Assembly (NCBI GenBank): GCA_947074265.1 | Contig: CAMTPD010000034.1 | Coordinates: 1 to 8,667, forward strand | DNA from: an uncultured Porphyromonadaceae bacterium | GTDB lineage: Bacteria > Bacteroidota > Bacteroidia > Bacteroidales > CAMTPD01 | Reading direction: 5' to 3' | DNA length: 8,667 nucleotides | Shown: positions 8,107 to 8,667 of the stretch, one piece after another | Position numbering within the stretch: the stretch's first letter is position 1 | Layout of the letters: each line of letters opens with the position of its first letter | Position numbers and translations under genes: made by a program | Notes under the pieces: generated by a model | What the model was told of the DNA's origin: nothing | Seen by the model: only the letters and a program-made list of their open reading frames with translations | Database searches by the model: none

Positions 8107-8153
8107 TGATAATAATAAGCTTTGAGCTAGTTTTTGTTTATTTGATTACCAAA

Positions 8154-8161
8154 CAAATATA
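8154..8161 (-). promoter_or_regulatory. Likely Bacteroidota -7 promoter box for the M60 peptidase gene
   Basis: On the minus strand this reads TATATTTG, an exact match to the Bacteroidota -7 consensus TAnnTTTG used by their primary sigma factor. It would place the transcript start near 8147-8150, giving an AT-rich leader of about 40 bases before the ATG at 8106. The expected -33 TTTG is not seen at 19-21 bases upstream (that position is G-rich, AGGGG), so the match rests on one half of the promoter. An AT-rich leader with no Shine-Dalgarno sequence is normal in this phylum. Confidence 0.55.
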
Positions 8162-8214
8162 ATGATATATTTCAGAATCACCCCTGCTTTTGTTAAGTAG
8201 CTTTTAGCGAATTC

Positions 8215-8667
8215 TTATAGATCCTCTTTGTATTCATCAACGACGTAATTGAGAAAATCATTCATGGGCTTTAGTATCTCGAAGTCGTGTACAACCAGAT
8301 CTAACCAATTCTTTTTATCGAAGAAAGCTTCATTTACCTCCTTACTTACTATATAATGTTTTAGTTTTAATAGTTCGGGATGCGAAAAGTCTTTTGGAAA
8401 TTCACGAGGAACCGTCTTCAACGCTTCATCAGTATCGAATGAATGATATTGTTTCTTGAAGTCTTTATTTTCGATAATTTGCAAAAACTCGTCGATGTGC
8501 ACATATACATTTTGACGGAGTTTCTTTAAGAGTTTAGGATCAGGACGCCAAACACCGCCACCAATAAAGCAATTGTCTGGTTCGATGTGTATGTAATAAC
8601 CTCCATGTCCGGCGTTCTTTCCACCTTTGGCAATAAAGGCTCCGAAGTGTTGTTTGTAAGGAGTCTT
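8215..8667 (-). CDS. DUF2461 / TIGR02453-family protein, C-terminal 150 residues (5' end outside window)
   Basis: The frame is open to the right edge of the window, so this is the 3' part of a gene that begins further right. The GTG at 8502 lies inside it (in the segment LRQNVYVHIDEF) and is not a start. The visible part opens with KTPYKQHFG and continues through GGYYIHIEPDNCFIGGG and VWRPDPKLL, which are hallmarks of the DUF2461 family (usually about 220 residues), so about 70 N-terminal residues are missing. A mostly helical C-terminal half follows, with many charged and aromatic residues. The family is widespread in bacteria and also occurs in fungi. Its biochemical role is not established as far as I know, and nothing here reveals it. 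No signal peptide can be assessed because the N-terminus is absent. It ends 108 bp before the M60 gene on the same strand. I saw no convincing hairpin terminator in that gap, so some read-through into the M60 gene is possible. Confidence 0.9.
   Translation of the reverse strand, partial: KTPYKQHFGAFIAKGGKNAGHGGYYIHIEPDNCFIGGGVWRPDPKLLKKLRQNVYVHIDEFLQIIENKDFKKQYHSFDTDEALKTVPREFPKDFSHPELLKLKHYIVSKEVNEAFFDKKNWLDLVVHDFEILKPMNDFLNYVVDEYKEDL

Noticed and set aside
8215..8502. A complete 95-residue gene starting at GTG 8502.
   Set aside because: The frame stays open to the window edge and the upstream part encodes conserved DUF2461 motifs, so this is the internal part of a longer gene.

Overview
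The window looks like chromosomal DNA of a Bacteroidota species, most likely order Bacteroidales. This rests on protein character (a Bacteroidales-style M60 peptidase and SbcCD), AT-rich leaders without strong Shine-Dalgarno sequences, and a TATATTTG box matching the Bacteroidota -7 consensus TAnnTTTG. Genus cannot be fixed by eye.

Layout: two blocks of genes face each other tail to tail. The left block (2-5812, plus strand) is a tight run: the 3' part of an EamA/DMT-family membrane transporter, then sbcD (overlapping it by 4 bp, ATGA) and sbcC (1 bp after sbcD). SbcD (Mre11-like nuclease) and SbcC (Rad50-like ATPase with long coiled coils and a CPVC zinc hook) form the SbcCD complex, which processes hairpins, palindromes and blocked DNA ends. 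A strong intrinsic terminator with a perfect 14-bp stem closes this block at 5817-5864.

The right block (5906-8667, minus strand), read in transcription order, holds the 3' two thirds of a DUF2461 (TIGR02453-type) protein cut by the window edge, a 617-residue exported M60-family metallopeptidase with HEFGH and a downstream glutamate, and an 80-residue protein of unknown function. A likely promoter box lies just before the M60 gene. The M60 enzyme probably acts outside the cytoplasm on glycosylated proteins such as mucins, as characterised relatives do, but no SusC/SusD or glycosidase partner is visible here.

No RNA genes, mobile elements, CRISPR arrays or phage genes are visible, and no intergenic stretch exceeds about 110 bp. 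I do not see a clear new multi-gene system. The points most worth following are the stand-alone M60 peptidase with its uncharacterised C-terminal region, the 80-residue protein downstream of it, the enlarged SbcC, and the overlap of a transporter gene with sbcDC.
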